Below, one piece after another: positions 8,019 to 13,831 of a stretch of DNA of 34,867 bases (position 1 is its first letter; every line of letters starts with the position of its first letter). The notes beneath the pieces are model-generated. The model saw only the letters and a list, made by a program, of their open reading frames with translations, had not been told where the DNA came from and ran no database searches. Origin of the DNA: a virus; the IMG/VR virus record IMGVR_UViG_3300042542_002320, positions 1 through 34,867 of that record; one strand, given 5' to 3'. Made by a program: the position numbers and the translations under genes.

Positions 8019-8996
8019 ATGAACAAAGTAGAAATTGCTAAAAGTTACAGAAAAAAGTATCCTGAATTCCCTACCTTGAAATTAGCAAGGATTATGTATG
8101 CCGAAAATAATTTAAAATTCAAAGATGTAGAGGAAGCACGCTACAAATTAAGGTACATAGAGGGTAAGACATTCCAAAAACCTGTAAACATAAAAGAATC
8201 GGAATTTTACATGGCGGAAGCTAGACCCTATAATCCGTACAATTTACCTAAGACAGAGGCGGAACCATACGAGCCTTTTATAATGCCTGATCACAAAAGA
8301 GTTTTAATACTTAATGACATTCATCTACCATACCATGATATAGATGCTTTAACAGCGGCTTTTAACTATGGCAAAACAAAAGAACCAGATGCCATATTTT
8401 TAAACGGCGATATTTTAGACATTCATCATCTTTCATATTTTGAGAAAGATGTAAAAAAGAAAGATTTTGCCTATGAATTAGATGTTTTTAAAAATTTCAT
8501 GGAGATATTGTACAACACATTTAAGTGCAAAATTTATTACAAATTTGGAAACCACGAAGAAAGGTATGATAAATTCTTAAATGAAAAGGCAAAAGAGTTA
8601 AGAGGGGTTGAAGAATTTGAACTTGAAAATATTATCCGGAAAAGGGCAGACTGTGAGATAATAAGAGATAAGCGTATAGTAGTTATAAACGGGTTGCCAT
8701 ACATTCACGGCCATGAATTTGGCAGGGCCGTTTTTAGCCCAGTAAATGCAGCAAGAGGTTTGTTTTTGCAAGCAAAGCATAGCGCAGTTAAAGGCGATTG
8801 CCATACCACTAGCGAGCATACCGAGCCAGACATTTTTGGAAAAATAATGACAACGTATAGCATCGGGGCATTGTGTGGGCTTACTCCAAAATGGCTGCCT
8901 TTAAACAAATGGAATCACGGCGTAGGAGTACAGTTTAATGATGGAGATAAGTATTCTCTTGATAACAGAAGAATTTATAAAGGCGAAGTGCTATAA
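8019..8996 (+). CDS. Calcineurin-like metallophosphoesterase
   Basis: 325 residues. The five metal-binding blocks are visible: NDIH (about residue 102), NGDILD (about 130), GNHEER (about 173), IHGHEF (about 232) and a later CHTTSEH (about 258). The first 90 residues include a helical, Lys-rich region that may bind nucleic acid. The substrate cannot be told from sequence; relatives in phages act as DNA nucleases, nucleotidases or end-processing phosphatases. It is the last large plus-strand gene before the converging minus-strand accessory arm. Confidence 0.85.
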   Translation: MNKVEIAKSYRKKYPEFPTLKLARIMYAENNLKFKDVEEARYKLRYIEGKTFQKPVNIKESEFYMAEARPYNPYNLPKTEAEPYEPFIMPDHKRVLILNDIHLPYHDIDALTAAFNYGKTKEPDAIFLNGDILDIHHLSYFEKDVKKKDFAYELDVFKNFMEILYNTFKCKIYYKFGNHEERYDKFLNEKAKELRGVEEFELENIIRKRADCEIIRDKRIVVINGLPYIHGHEFGRAVFSPVNAARGLFLQAKHSAVKGDCHTTSEHTEPDIFGKIMTTYSIGALCGLTPKWLPLNKWNHGVGVQFNDGDKYSLDNRRIYKGEVL

Positions 8997-9067
8997 TTAT
9001 AGAACAAGCAACAGATGAACCTATTGAAGAATTTGAGGTTGAACTAACAACTAGGCAAGAGTACATC

Positions 9068-9217
9068 ATGTGCGCCTGCGAGGCTTACATCACTATTGCA
9101 GAAAGTAACCCGATGACCAAAGACAGCCAAAAGACGGTGAATAAGATTAAAGAAAAATGTATTAAGATAATTGCATTCTATGTAGATGAGATGTACGAAG
9201 AATTGTTTGAAGATTAA
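9068..9217 (+). CDS. Small acidic/helical hypothetical protein, start uncertain
   Basis: The only ATG in this frame (9068) gives 49 residues (MCACEAYITIAESNPMTKDS onward) ending EELFED. The frame is open back to 8981 with coding-like acidic residues upstream (EQATDEPIEEFEVELTTRQE) but without ATG, GTG or TTG. The real start may therefore be a rare ATT/ATA at 8996-8999, one or two bases after the phosphoesterase stop, or the region may be made by frameshifting from the upstream gene. No family recognised. Confidence 0.55.
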   Translation: MCACEAYITIAESNPMTKDSQKTVNKIKEKCIKIIAFYVDEMYEELFED

Positions 9218-9233
9218 TTTTAGTGAGTCGGGG

Positions 9234-9260
9234 TAGCGGGTAGCAGCGAGTTAGCAGTAA
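9234..9260. repeat. 27-bp direct repeat, copy 1 (gene-end element)
   Basis: Starts with TAGCGGGTAGCAGCGAGTTA and matches 9923-9949 at 24 of 27 positions, the first 20 identical. Each copy lies directly behind the stop codon of a minus-strand accessory gene (9261 and 9952). Read on the minus strand it carries the same TAAC core as the neighbouring palindromes, suggesting a half-element of the same family. Confidence 0.8.
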
Positions 9261-9452
9261 TTACATATAACCACCTTCGTGCAACCTAATATATGCTTCA
9301 CAATCTGCCAATCCACCTTGATATACTTTATTCTCTTCCACCGTATCAGGCTCGCTATCGTAAGCACTTGTTCGTTCTCCGTATGTGGTTATAATCTCAA
9401 TAACTTCATAAGTGTTGTCTTGAAAAAATCTAACTTTATATTCTCTTTTCAT
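9261..9452 (-). CDS. Small accessory protein
   Basis: 63 residues: MKREYKVRFFQDNTYEVIEI ... ending YIRLHEGGYM. The N-terminal half looks like a small beta-sheet; the end is of a type common in small phage accessory proteins, but I cannot name a function. It is the last member of the leftward array, starts just outside the palindrome at 9467-9558 and stops just before the 27-bp repeat at 9234, so it is packaged like a cassette between two repeat elements. Confidence 0.7.
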   Translation of the reverse strand: MKREYKVRFFQDNTYEVIEIITTYGERTSAYDSEPDTVEENKVYQGGLADCEAYIRLHEGGYM

Positions 9453-9466
9453 AATAAGTAACTGTT

Positions 9467-9558
9467 GCTAACAGCGTATATGTGAAATACGCTATTAAGG
9501 TTTGTATTTAATTTTAAAGTTTCTGCTATGCGTACTTCACATATACGCAAACCGTTAG
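9467..9558 (-). repeat. attC-like palindromic element C
   Basis: A 19-bp inverted repeat, GCGTATATGTGAAATACGC at 9474-9492 and its complement at 9530-9548 with one mismatch, separated by a 37-bp loop. Outside the stem lie CTAAC and GTTAGC, so read with the genes it runs AAC ... GTT, with extra unpaired bases (GGTTT) on one side only. This is the geometry of integron attC sites, though the full 7-bp consensus ends are not met. The stop codon of the gene at 9555-9797 lies in its end. Confidence 0.75.
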
Positions 9559-9797
9559 TGGCAAGGTGGCACAATGACCGCCCAAAATCTAATCTCGTTA
9601 TGATTGTAAGCCCAACCGCTACCGTTCCAAGTTTCCCAATGTATCTTACCATCTTTTCTGCATATCAAATACTTTCCGTAAGCGGTTGGGCGTGTTTCAA
9701 TTTTGTTCCAATCGAAAGCCACCCAGCAGCTAACAGCAGTTTGCCGCAATGGCGGGTTCAGTTCTTCGTTCATAGCTTTGTAATCTCTTTCGTCCAT
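9555..9797 (-). CDS. DUF551-like small protein with a repeat-encoded N-terminus
   Basis: 80 residues. Residues about 25-80 (WVAFDWNKIETRP, YGKYLICRKDGKIHWETW, AYNHNEIRFWAVIVPP) match the small Trp-rich beta domain seen in DUF551-type phage proteins; function unknown. Residues 1-24, including NPPLRQTAVSC, are encoded by the loop and one arm of palindrome B (9729-9886), so the start codon at 9797 sits inside the repeat. Either the repeat supplied the start or the natural start was lost when the element inserted. The stop TAA overlaps palindrome C. Confidence 0.7.
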   Translation of the reverse strand: MDERDYKAMNEELNPPLRQTAVSCWVAFDWNKIETRPTAYGKYLICRKDGKIHWETWNGSGWAYNHNEIRFWAVIVPPCH

Positions 9798-9886
9798 TGT
9801 TCTTCGTATTAAAGTTTAGTAATATAAATCCGCCACTGCGCAAAGCCACCAAACGTTATCGTTATGTTGATAGCAACAAAACGATA
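9729..9886 (-). repeat. attC-like palindromic element B with outer inverted repeat
   Basis: Read on the minus strand: GATAAC at 9860-9855, a stem with TTTGCG and CAGTGGCGG, a long loop holding the start of the 9555-9797 gene, the returning arm CCGCCATTG/CGGCAAA, then GTTAGC at 9734-9729. The arms pair with bulges and one G-U. A second inverted repeat TATCGTT/AACGATA (9857-9863, 9880-9886) extends it. It is clearly related to element A. Confidence 0.75.
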
Positions 9887-9922
9887 ATTGTCAATTACTT
9901 ACTGTTATGGTTAATCCAAAAC

Positions 9923-9949
9923 TAGCGGGTAGCAGCGAGTTATCGGCAA
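9923..9949. repeat. 27-bp direct repeat, copy 2 (gene-end element)
   Basis: Second copy of the 9234-9260 repeat with three differences. It lies immediately behind the stop of the gene at 9952-10170 and carries CGATAAC on the minus strand, as in elements A and B. The 36 bp between it and element B hold no gene I can see. Confidence 0.8.
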
Positions 9950-9951
9950 CC

Positions 9952-10170
9952 CTATGAACCGACCTCATAATCATCAAAATCAGTTAGTGACCTTGCGTGG
10001 ACATGACCTCTATCATCATGTGCTTTTATTGCTGCATCCCAAGTTCTGCCATGTTGGTCACGCTCTAATTCATACGCTCTATCTATTATTTCTATTGGAT
10101 AGTTTTTTAATAATTGTTGGTCGTTTAGAACCTCTAACAACCACTCTACTGCTGTTTGTTTTTTTGACAT
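9952..10170 (-). CDS. Small accessory protein (KQTAVEWL family)
   Basis: 72 residues: MSKKQTAVEWLLEVLNDQQL, then a helical stretch with ERDQHGRTWDAA and an acidic end. The start KQTAVEWL and the following IDRAYELERDQH segment are familiar from small proteins scattered through Bacteroidetes phages; function unknown. It is bounded by element A upstream and the 27-bp repeat downstream. Confidence 0.75.
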   Translation of the reverse strand: MSKKQTAVEWLLEVLNDQQLLKNYPIEIIDRAYELERDQHGRTWDAAIKAHDDRGHVHARSLTDFDDYEVGS

Positions 10171-10217
10171 TGTTTTTATTTTAAATTGTTAATAATCATT
10201 CCGAAAGAAGGGCAGCC

Positions 10218-10324
10218 GATAACCGCAGTTTGGCGCAATAGCCACCAACGCTGCAAGCCAACCCTTCGGCTACTGTCGCCAAGCTGCCTAACGTTATCGT
10301 TTCCCCGATCTCAACAAAACGATA
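10218..10324 (-). repeat. attC-like palindromic element A with outer inverted repeat
   Basis: Read on the minus strand: GATAAC at 10298-10293, extra bases GTTAG, then GCAG, TTGGCG and CAGTAGCC, a 19-base loop, and the returning arm GGCTATTG, CGCCAA, CTGC, ending GTTATC at 10223-10218. The two sides pair with small bulges. A second inverted repeat TATCGTT/AACGATA lies at 10295-10301 and 10318-10324. About 70 bp, including spacing, resemble element B. Confidence 0.75.
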
Positions 10325-10503
10325 CTGTGATGAATACATTTGTCCCCGAATAAGTTTTCTCGTGCAGTCAATACCCTAGCACATCCAAATTGAGCGCAGG
10401 TTCTTTCTGGGGTGCCATTAAATGCACGGGATAACAGGCTATCTACTGCAGGCTTCGCTTCCCGTGCTTTGGCGTTGGCTTCGTTTGCTTTGTCCCAGGC
10501 CAT
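10294..10503 (-). CDS. Small hypothetical protein with repeat-encoded C-terminus
   Basis: 69 residues: MAWDKANEANAKAREAKPAV, then CAQFGCARVLTARENLFGDK and a basic end. Ala/Lys-rich helix at the front, three Cys and two His in the second half (CAQFGC, CIHH) that could bind a metal. Its last ten or so residues and TAA stop are encoded within element A, so the C-terminus is probably the product of fusion to the repeat. It begins two bases after the stop of the upstream gene. Confidence 0.6.
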   Translation of the reverse strand: MAWDKANEANAKAREAKPAVDSLLSRAFNGTPERTCAQFGCARVLTARENLFGDKCIHHSIVLLRSGKR

Positions 10504-10505
10504 GG

Positions 10506-10874
10506 CTAATCTTCAAATGTTGTGATGATGGGTAGGTCGGTTATATGGTCAAATGGCAATACTACTAGGTATCTGCCATCCCTCACCACCTTCCACTTCT
10601 TCTTAGCTACGGGGATGCGGTAGTAGTTGCAAGTAATTGCCGTATATTTGTCTCTTTCAGCTTCAACTACAACCATTCCTCCGCTGGTAAACCCTATGAA
10701 CTTTCTAATTCTCCAAAATTCTGTTTCGTCATCCCTCACCTCAATCTCCTGCCCCCATTGTGGCATATTCTTGCGTTCTTCCATAAGGGCGAGGTAGGCA
10801 GCCCATAAGCTACCTCTTGAATTATACTTTTGATTAGCTATTTGTTCCAACAATGTTTCTAGTGCTTTGCTCAT
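10506..10874 (-). CDS. Hypothetical accessory protein
   Basis: 122 residues: an N-terminal helix (SKALETLLEQIANQK), then a beta-rich C-terminal half with FWRIRKFIGFTSGGMVVVEA and KWKVVRDGRYLVVLPFD. I recognise no family and see no membrane or secretion signal. Eleven bases separate it from the gene upstream; it is part of one leftward transcription unit. Confidence 0.7.
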   Translation of the reverse strand: MSKALETLLEQIANQKYNSRGSLWAAYLALMEERKNMPQWGQEIEVRDDETEFWRIRKFIGFTSGGMVVVEAERDKYTAITCNYYRIPVAKKKWKVVRDGRYLVVLPFDHITDLPIITTFED

Positions 10875-10885
10875 GTGTTTATTTT

Positions 10886-11125
10886 TTAAAGGTTTCGTTT
10901 AAACGCCCAAACTCTCCTACCGTTAGATTGTCCAACTGTTCGAATTGATAATCCTTTAGACAATATCCTAATCCTTGCACAAGCGATAGAGTTGTTTACG
11001 ACTGTCTTATTAAAATCTTCATAGTTTAGAAATACGCTATCTCCATCGTTTAAGCTGATTAAAAAATTTACCAACTCTTTGCTTTGTTTTTTTGGGAATG
11101 GTATATTTCTTTCAATGCTTAACAT
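10886..11125 (-). CDS. Small hypothetical protein
   Basis: 79 residues: MLSIERNIPFPKKQSKELVN, a segment DGDSVFLNYEDFNKTVVNN, and a basic end RIRILSKGLSIRTVGQSNGR. The arrangement (short domain with a basic C-terminal half) resembles small phage nucleic-acid-binding proteins, but no family is recognised. Member of the leftward accessory operon. Confidence 0.7.
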   Translation of the reverse strand: MLSIERNIPFPKKQSKELVNFLISLNDGDSVFLNYEDFNKTVVNNSIACARIRILSKGLSIRTVGQSNGRRVWAFKRNL

Positions 11126-11136
11126 AGTTTTATTTT

Positions 11137-11520
11137 TTAAGGTTTATAAATTAGTTCTTTGCCTGTTAAAAAGAAGTAAAGGTTTTGGAGTTGGTGCAAA
11201 TGTTTCACGTGAAACTTTCCGTAATAAAGTTCGCTCACATTGTAACCAAAAAGACTAAAAGTATAATTACCGCTAATAACTGCACCATGTTCATCTCTAC
11301 TGCCGTCATCAATTATCCAAGAGTTGTTTAATTTTTGCATTCCACACTTCTCCAATATTTCGGGTGTTAGAGGGATTGGTAATATACGTTTATGTGTTCT
11401 AAATTGGTTATTATCATCCTCAAACCTACATCCAGCTTTTGTTATACCAGATATTTTAAAAACTTGATTTTCATCCCAATAAATATAATTACCTATTCTT
11501 AGTTCGTTTGCTGCTATCAT
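11137..11520 (-). CDS. ELRIGNY / LHQLQNLY family accessory protein, copy 1
   Basis: 127 residues. Begins MIAANELRIGNYIYWDENQV and ends LHQLQNLYFFLTGKELIYKP, with PLTPEILEKCG in the middle. The gene at 26006-26371 has the same three landmarks, so the phage carries two divergent copies about 15 kb apart. Such proteins occur in Bacteroidetes phages; function unknown. The first half is beta-rich. Confidence 0.75.
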   Translation of the reverse strand: MIAANELRIGNYIYWDENQVFKISGITKAGCRFEDDNNQFRTHKRILPIPLTPEILEKCGMQKLNNSWIIDDGSRDEHGAVISGNYTFSLFGYNVSELYYGKFHVKHLHQLQNLYFFLTGKELIYKP

Positions 11521-11535
11521 GGTTTATAAATTTTG

Positions 11536-11629
11536 TACGAGGGGCAGGATTTGAACCTGCATGATAACACGCCCTATTTATTAACGGTTGTTATCTACGT
11601 ATAGCGTCTACCAATTCCGCCACCCCCGT
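11536..11629 (-). tRNA. tRNA-Leu-like gene with anomalous anticodon/variable region
   Basis: On the minus strand: acceptor ACGGGGG (11629-11623) pairs with CCCTCGT (11543-11537, one G-U); the D-arm GCGGAATTGGTAGACGC is typical of tRNA-Leu; the T-arm GCAGG-TTCAAAT-CCTGC is perfect; discriminator A, CCA not encoded. The 42 bases between D- and T-arm, about ten more than usual for tRNA-Leu, do not form a normal 5-bp anticodon stem with a 7-base loop. They contain instead GATAACA/TGTTATC, a perfect 7-bp stem with a 19-base loop. The anticodon is therefore unclear (a UAA Leu type is possible). Confidence 0.65.
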
Positions 11630-11635
11630 CATTTA

Positions 11636-11661
11636 AAATGGCATACATTACCCGGTATGCC
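11636..11661 (-). terminator. Hairpin behind the RecT-like gene
   Basis: GGCATAC/GTATGCC (11640-11646, 11655-11661), a 7-bp stem with an 8-base loop. Read leftward it is followed by ATTTTAAAT. It lies between the recT-like gene and the tRNA-like gene and may be a weak terminator or a processing hairpin. Confidence 0.45.
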
Positions 11662-11684
11662 AGCGGGCTTTAAAACAAAACTAA

Positions 11685-12359
11685 TTAATCGGCTATCGCT
11701 TCAGCCATTATGAGGTTATAACGAAATGTTGCTGCTTCAACAAACGAAGCATCTTTAACGATGTAGGCAGGCAGGATTTTTTTAAATTCTTTCAGTTCAT
11801 CAACGGTAGTGAGCAGCGGTAACTTCTCAACAGCGTGCGTAACCTCCTCTTTAATGTCGGTATGGTTGATGTCTTGTGTTACTACTACATCAAACTCTTC
11901 AGGCGTGTACACAGGGCCGCTGAATACGTCTGGGGTGTAGAATTTAACGCCGTTGCTAATAGCACGGGCAAACAGCATATTTTTCGGGAACTTGTCGAGG
12001 TTCTTTGTTCCAGCTTTCTTTGCCTCCTCAATAGTAAATGTGCTATTGCCTAGCAATTCCTTACCCTTGTAAAAGTCGATGCTGCATACCTTTTCGGTTT
12101 GTTCGATCACTTTGTAATCGTACTTGTTTGATGCCTTTACATTGGCAGCCATAAGCCCTGCCCCAATAGTAGGTTTGCCTTGAATGATGTGAATGCCAGA
12201 CATAGCGGCAAAAGGTGGGATTCCCATTTCGGCACCAGCGGATATTTTGACCATTGCCTGCGCTGCGCTTTTAATATCTGTAAACATTCCAGACTCATAA
12301 AAAGCTTTACTGATGTTCATCATATCAGTAGTGTTGATTGTTGTTACTTCGTTTTGCAT
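11685..12359 (-). CDS. RecT-like single-strand annealing protein
   Basis: 224 residues. The sequence GIPPFAAMSGIHIIQGKPTI followed by GAGLMAANVKAS, CSIDFYKGKELLGNSTFTIE, NLDKFPKNMLFARAISNGVK and YTPDVFSGPVYTPEE follows the layout of the RecT/Redbeta-like phage recombinases, including the RAI..G segment before the PDVFSG motif. Such proteins anneal complementary single strands during recombination-dependent replication. No exonuclease partner is beside it, although the VRR-NUC protein at 15704 could serve. The C-terminal 50 residues look like a separate helical tail. The family assignment is by motif pattern only. Confidence 0.7.
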   Translation of the reverse strand: MQNEVTTINTTDMMNISKAFYESGMFTDIKSAAQAMVKISAGAEMGIPPFAAMSGIHIIQGKPTIGAGLMAANVKASNKYDYKVIEQTEKVCSIDFYKGKELLGNSTFTIEEAKKAGTKNLDKFPKNMLFARAISNGVKFYTPDVFSGPVYTPEEFDVVVTQDINHTDIKEEVTHAVEKLPLLTTVDELKEFKKILPAYIVKDASFVEAATFRYNLIMAEAIAD

Positions 12360-12380
12360 TTGTTTTGTTTTTTATTGTTA

Positions 12381-12581
12381 TTAAAATATACCGTGTTTCG
12401 CAAGATACGCATCCTGCCGCGCGTTATCTTCTTCCTCTTCTTGTAGGCTTATAATCTTATCTTGGTAAATCCTAACAAGTTGTGAGGATGTGTATGGCTT
12501 TACATCGTGTTTGTGGCGCGGTAGAATATCTTCTGGCTCCAGTTGCATGTGTACCCAGTTGTTGTAGGCTGTTTCATTCAT
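12381..12581 (-). CDS. Small hypothetical protein
   Basis: 66 residues from the ATG at 12581: MNETAYNNWVHMQLEPEDIL ... ending AYLAKHGIF. Acidic, mostly helical, with a Glu run at about residues 48-52. The start overlaps the upstream stop (ATGA), preferred over a longer frame that would run back to 12644 inside the upstream gene. No family recognised. Confidence 0.65.
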   Translation of the reverse strand: MNETAYNNWVHMQLEPEDILPRHKHDVKPYTSSQLVRIYQDKIISLQEEEEDNARQDAYLAKHGIF

Positions 12582-12814
12582 GGTTTTGGCTTGTTTAGTT
12601 CTGCAATAAGGGCATCGGCGGCTATAACAGATAAAGCTGCACAATACTTTATATTAATTTCATTAGAAGGAAAATCTTGTACATTTAAACAAGAAAGCAT
12701 CCCCTGCATTGCCATTGCTGCAAAGTGTTGGCGGATGGTTAAACCTTGTTCATCAATATCAGAGTATTCTACGCCTAATGGAAATGCTGGGTTTTCTGGT
12801 TTTAATTTTCTCAT
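12578..12814 (-). CDS. Small phage protein (GLTIRQHFAAMAMQG family)
   Basis: 78 residues. PENPAFPLGVEY, then GLTIRQHFAAMAMQGML (about 29-45) and a C-terminal helix ALSVIAADALIAELNK. This pattern (short N-terminal segment, GLT.R..FAAMAMQG, ADALIAEL) is widespread among small phage and prophage proteins with no assigned function. It is translationally coupled to the downstream gene. Confidence 0.75.
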   Translation of the reverse strand: MRKLKPENPAFPLGVEYSDIDEQGLTIRQHFAAMAMQGMLSCLNVQDFPSNEINIKYCAALSVIAADALIAELNKPKP

Positions 12815-12832
12815 TTCTTAATATTTTTAATG

Positions 12833-12985
12833 TTATAAAGTTTTACAATCGCCAGATCTCTTAGCCTTGGCGGTAGGCTCATTAAAATTCGTAGCTTGCT
12901 CATTGTCGATTGGGATTATAACATGCTGCCAGTAGAGCCATACGGCCCACAATAGCAACGCAGTTGATGTGATGAATAAAATCAT
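12833..12985 (-). CDS. Short single-span membrane protein
   Basis: 50 residues, starting at 12985 with an ATG that overlaps the TGA stop of the upstream gene (ATGA), which supports it. Residues 1-25 (MILFITSTALLLWAVWLYWQ onward) are one hydrophobic span with Trp at the interface; the rest is a short polar tail ending RSGDCKTL. Function unknown. Confidence 0.6.
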   Translation of the reverse strand: MILFITSTALLLWAVWLYWQHVIIPIDNEQATNFNEPTAKAKRSGDCKTL

Positions 12986-13299
12986 AATGCTAAGTGGATT
13001 TTATGAAGTTGCATGATTTGAATTTGTTCCTGTGCATACATCAATCGGAACCTTTCTTTATTTTCAGGAAATTCAGACTCCTGAAACAAACTAATACATC
13101 GCAAGGATTCTGCGTGATGAAAACGCAGTTGGTCAAAAAGACTTTCAATCGGTTCATTAACTTCTTCTACTTCAGCGTTCACAGGTACACCAATATAAAA
13201 GTTAAAAAGGAATTTTGCCTGCTCTAAATCGCTGGCTTCGATTTTCTTTGATTTGGAAACCCCATCAGGGCTTACCCATTTGAATTTAAATTGTTTCAT
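12982..13299 (-). CDS. Hypothetical accessory protein
   Basis: 105 residues: MKQFKFKWVSPDGVSKSKKI, an Asp/Glu-rich helix, VNEPIESLFDQLRFHHAESL and a C-terminal helix MYAQEQIQIMQLHKIHLAL. Residues 1-45 look like a small beta-alpha domain (FKFKWVSPDG ... EASDLEQAKFLFN); the rest is helical. No family recognised. Coupled to the short membrane protein downstream. Confidence 0.7.
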   Translation of the reverse strand: MKQFKFKWVSPDGVSKSKKIEASDLEQAKFLFNFYIGVPVNAEVEEVNEPIESLFDQLRFHHAESLRCISLFQESEFPENKERFRLMYAQEQIQIMQLHKIHLAL

Positions 13300-13358
13300 G
13301 TTGTTTTGTTTTAGTTGTGTAAGCCTGTTGATTAATTACAGGCTTTGATGTTTTATTT

Positions 13359-13520
13359 TTAAATTACTTTCCATAAAGAACAATTATTTAATTCTTCAAC
13401 TGTTTTTAATGTAGAAACAGCATCAACAACTGCATCAAAATTTGTTATTGAAAATTCAATAGTAAAGATTGCTAATTGTCCTGCTTTTTTTGTTGGTAGA
13501 GTTACTTTTAAAGTTGTCAT
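13359..13520 (-). CDS. 53-residue hypothetical protein
   Basis: MTTLKVTLPTKKAGQLAIFT ... ending NNCSLWKVI, a small alternating beta/alpha pattern. The ATG is 20 bases inside a promoter-like element on the minus strand (13540-13547) and the frame is free of overlap with others. No family recognised. Confidence 0.55.
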   Translation of the reverse strand: MTTLKVTLPTKKAGQLAIFTIEFSITNFDAVVDAVSTLKTVEELNNCSLWKVI

Positions 13521-13539
13521 GTTTTTTGCTTTTGTTACA

Positions 13540-13547
13540 CAAAGATA
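13540..13547 (-). promoter_or_regulatory. Bacteroidetes-type -7 element (TATCTTTG, minus strand)
   Basis: CAAAGATA on the plus strand is TATCTTTG on the minus strand, fitting the Bacteroidetes TAnnTTTG -7 box. It lies 20 bases upstream of the 53-residue gene. A TTG at the usual -33 distance is not evident. Confidence 0.4.
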
Positions 13548-13568
13548 ATGATATTAATTTGATATTAC

Positions 13569-13712
13569 CTAATTTTTTTTAGGTTTTTTTAAACTATTTT
13601 CTAAAAGGTTGTTTATCAAGGTATTAACGCTGATATACTTAACCTTCGCTTGCTTTTGTAATTGCTCGTAAATCTTTTCATCCATAATTCTAAGTGGGAA
13701 ATGCTTTGCCAT
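13569..13712 (-). CDS. Arc-like ribbon-helix-helix DNA-binding protein
   Basis: 47 residues. MAKHFPLRIMDEKIYEQLQK, then QAKVKYISVNTLINNLLENS and a Lys-rich tail. A beta strand (HFPLRI) followed by two helices with a SVNTLINNLLENSLK second helix is the Arc/MetJ ribbon-helix-helix pattern: a dimer inserts the strand into the DNA major groove. It heads the leftward arm and faces the replication operon across a 119-bp region containing an inverted repeat. It is the best candidate for the phage's early switch or autorepressor. Confidence 0.7.
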   Translation of the reverse strand: MAKHFPLRIMDEKIYEQLQKQAKVKYISVNTLINNLLENSLKKPKKN

Positions 13713-13723
13713 AATTATTATTT

Positions 13724-13762
13724 TTTTGGTAAAATTAATAAATATTATTGTAATACCAAAAT
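13724..13762. promoter_or_regulatory. Operator-like inverted repeat between divergent arms
   Basis: TTTTGGTA at 13724-13731 and TACCAAAA at 13755-13762 form a perfect 8-bp inverted repeat with a 23-bp AT-rich spacer that contains a near palindrome (AATAAATATTATT). It covers the -33 side of the rightward promoter and lies next to the repressor-like gene, as expected for an operator bound by a ribbon-helix-helix protein. Confidence 0.5.
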
Positions 13763-13777
13763 AATATTTATATTTGC
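13749..13777 (+). promoter_or_regulatory. Rightward early promoter (TTG - 18 bp - TATATTTG)
   Basis: TTG at 13749-13751 and TATATTTG at 13770-13777 fit the Bacteroidetes -33 and -7 boxes (TAnnTTTG), with an 18-bp spacer. The element lies 54 bases before the first replication-arm gene and overlaps the operator-like inverted repeat. This is the best promoter match in the window. Confidence 0.6.
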
Positions 13778-13831
13778 TTTTTAACTAACTAAACTTTAAA
13801 CCACAGCGGCTCTGGTCAATCCGTATAAATT

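Noticed and set aside
9449-9812. Extra frames on both strands across 9449-9812
   Set aside because: They mostly overlap the DUF551-like gene or the palindromes and show no family pattern.
11536-11629. The tRNA-like gene as a UGA suppressor for the tail readthrough
   Set aside because: No UCA anticodon can be placed in a proper anticodon loop; the idea has no support beyond both features being present.
11536-11629. The tRNA-like gene as an attP site
   Set aside because: The whole tRNA body is present rather than only a 3' segment, and no integrase gene is seen.
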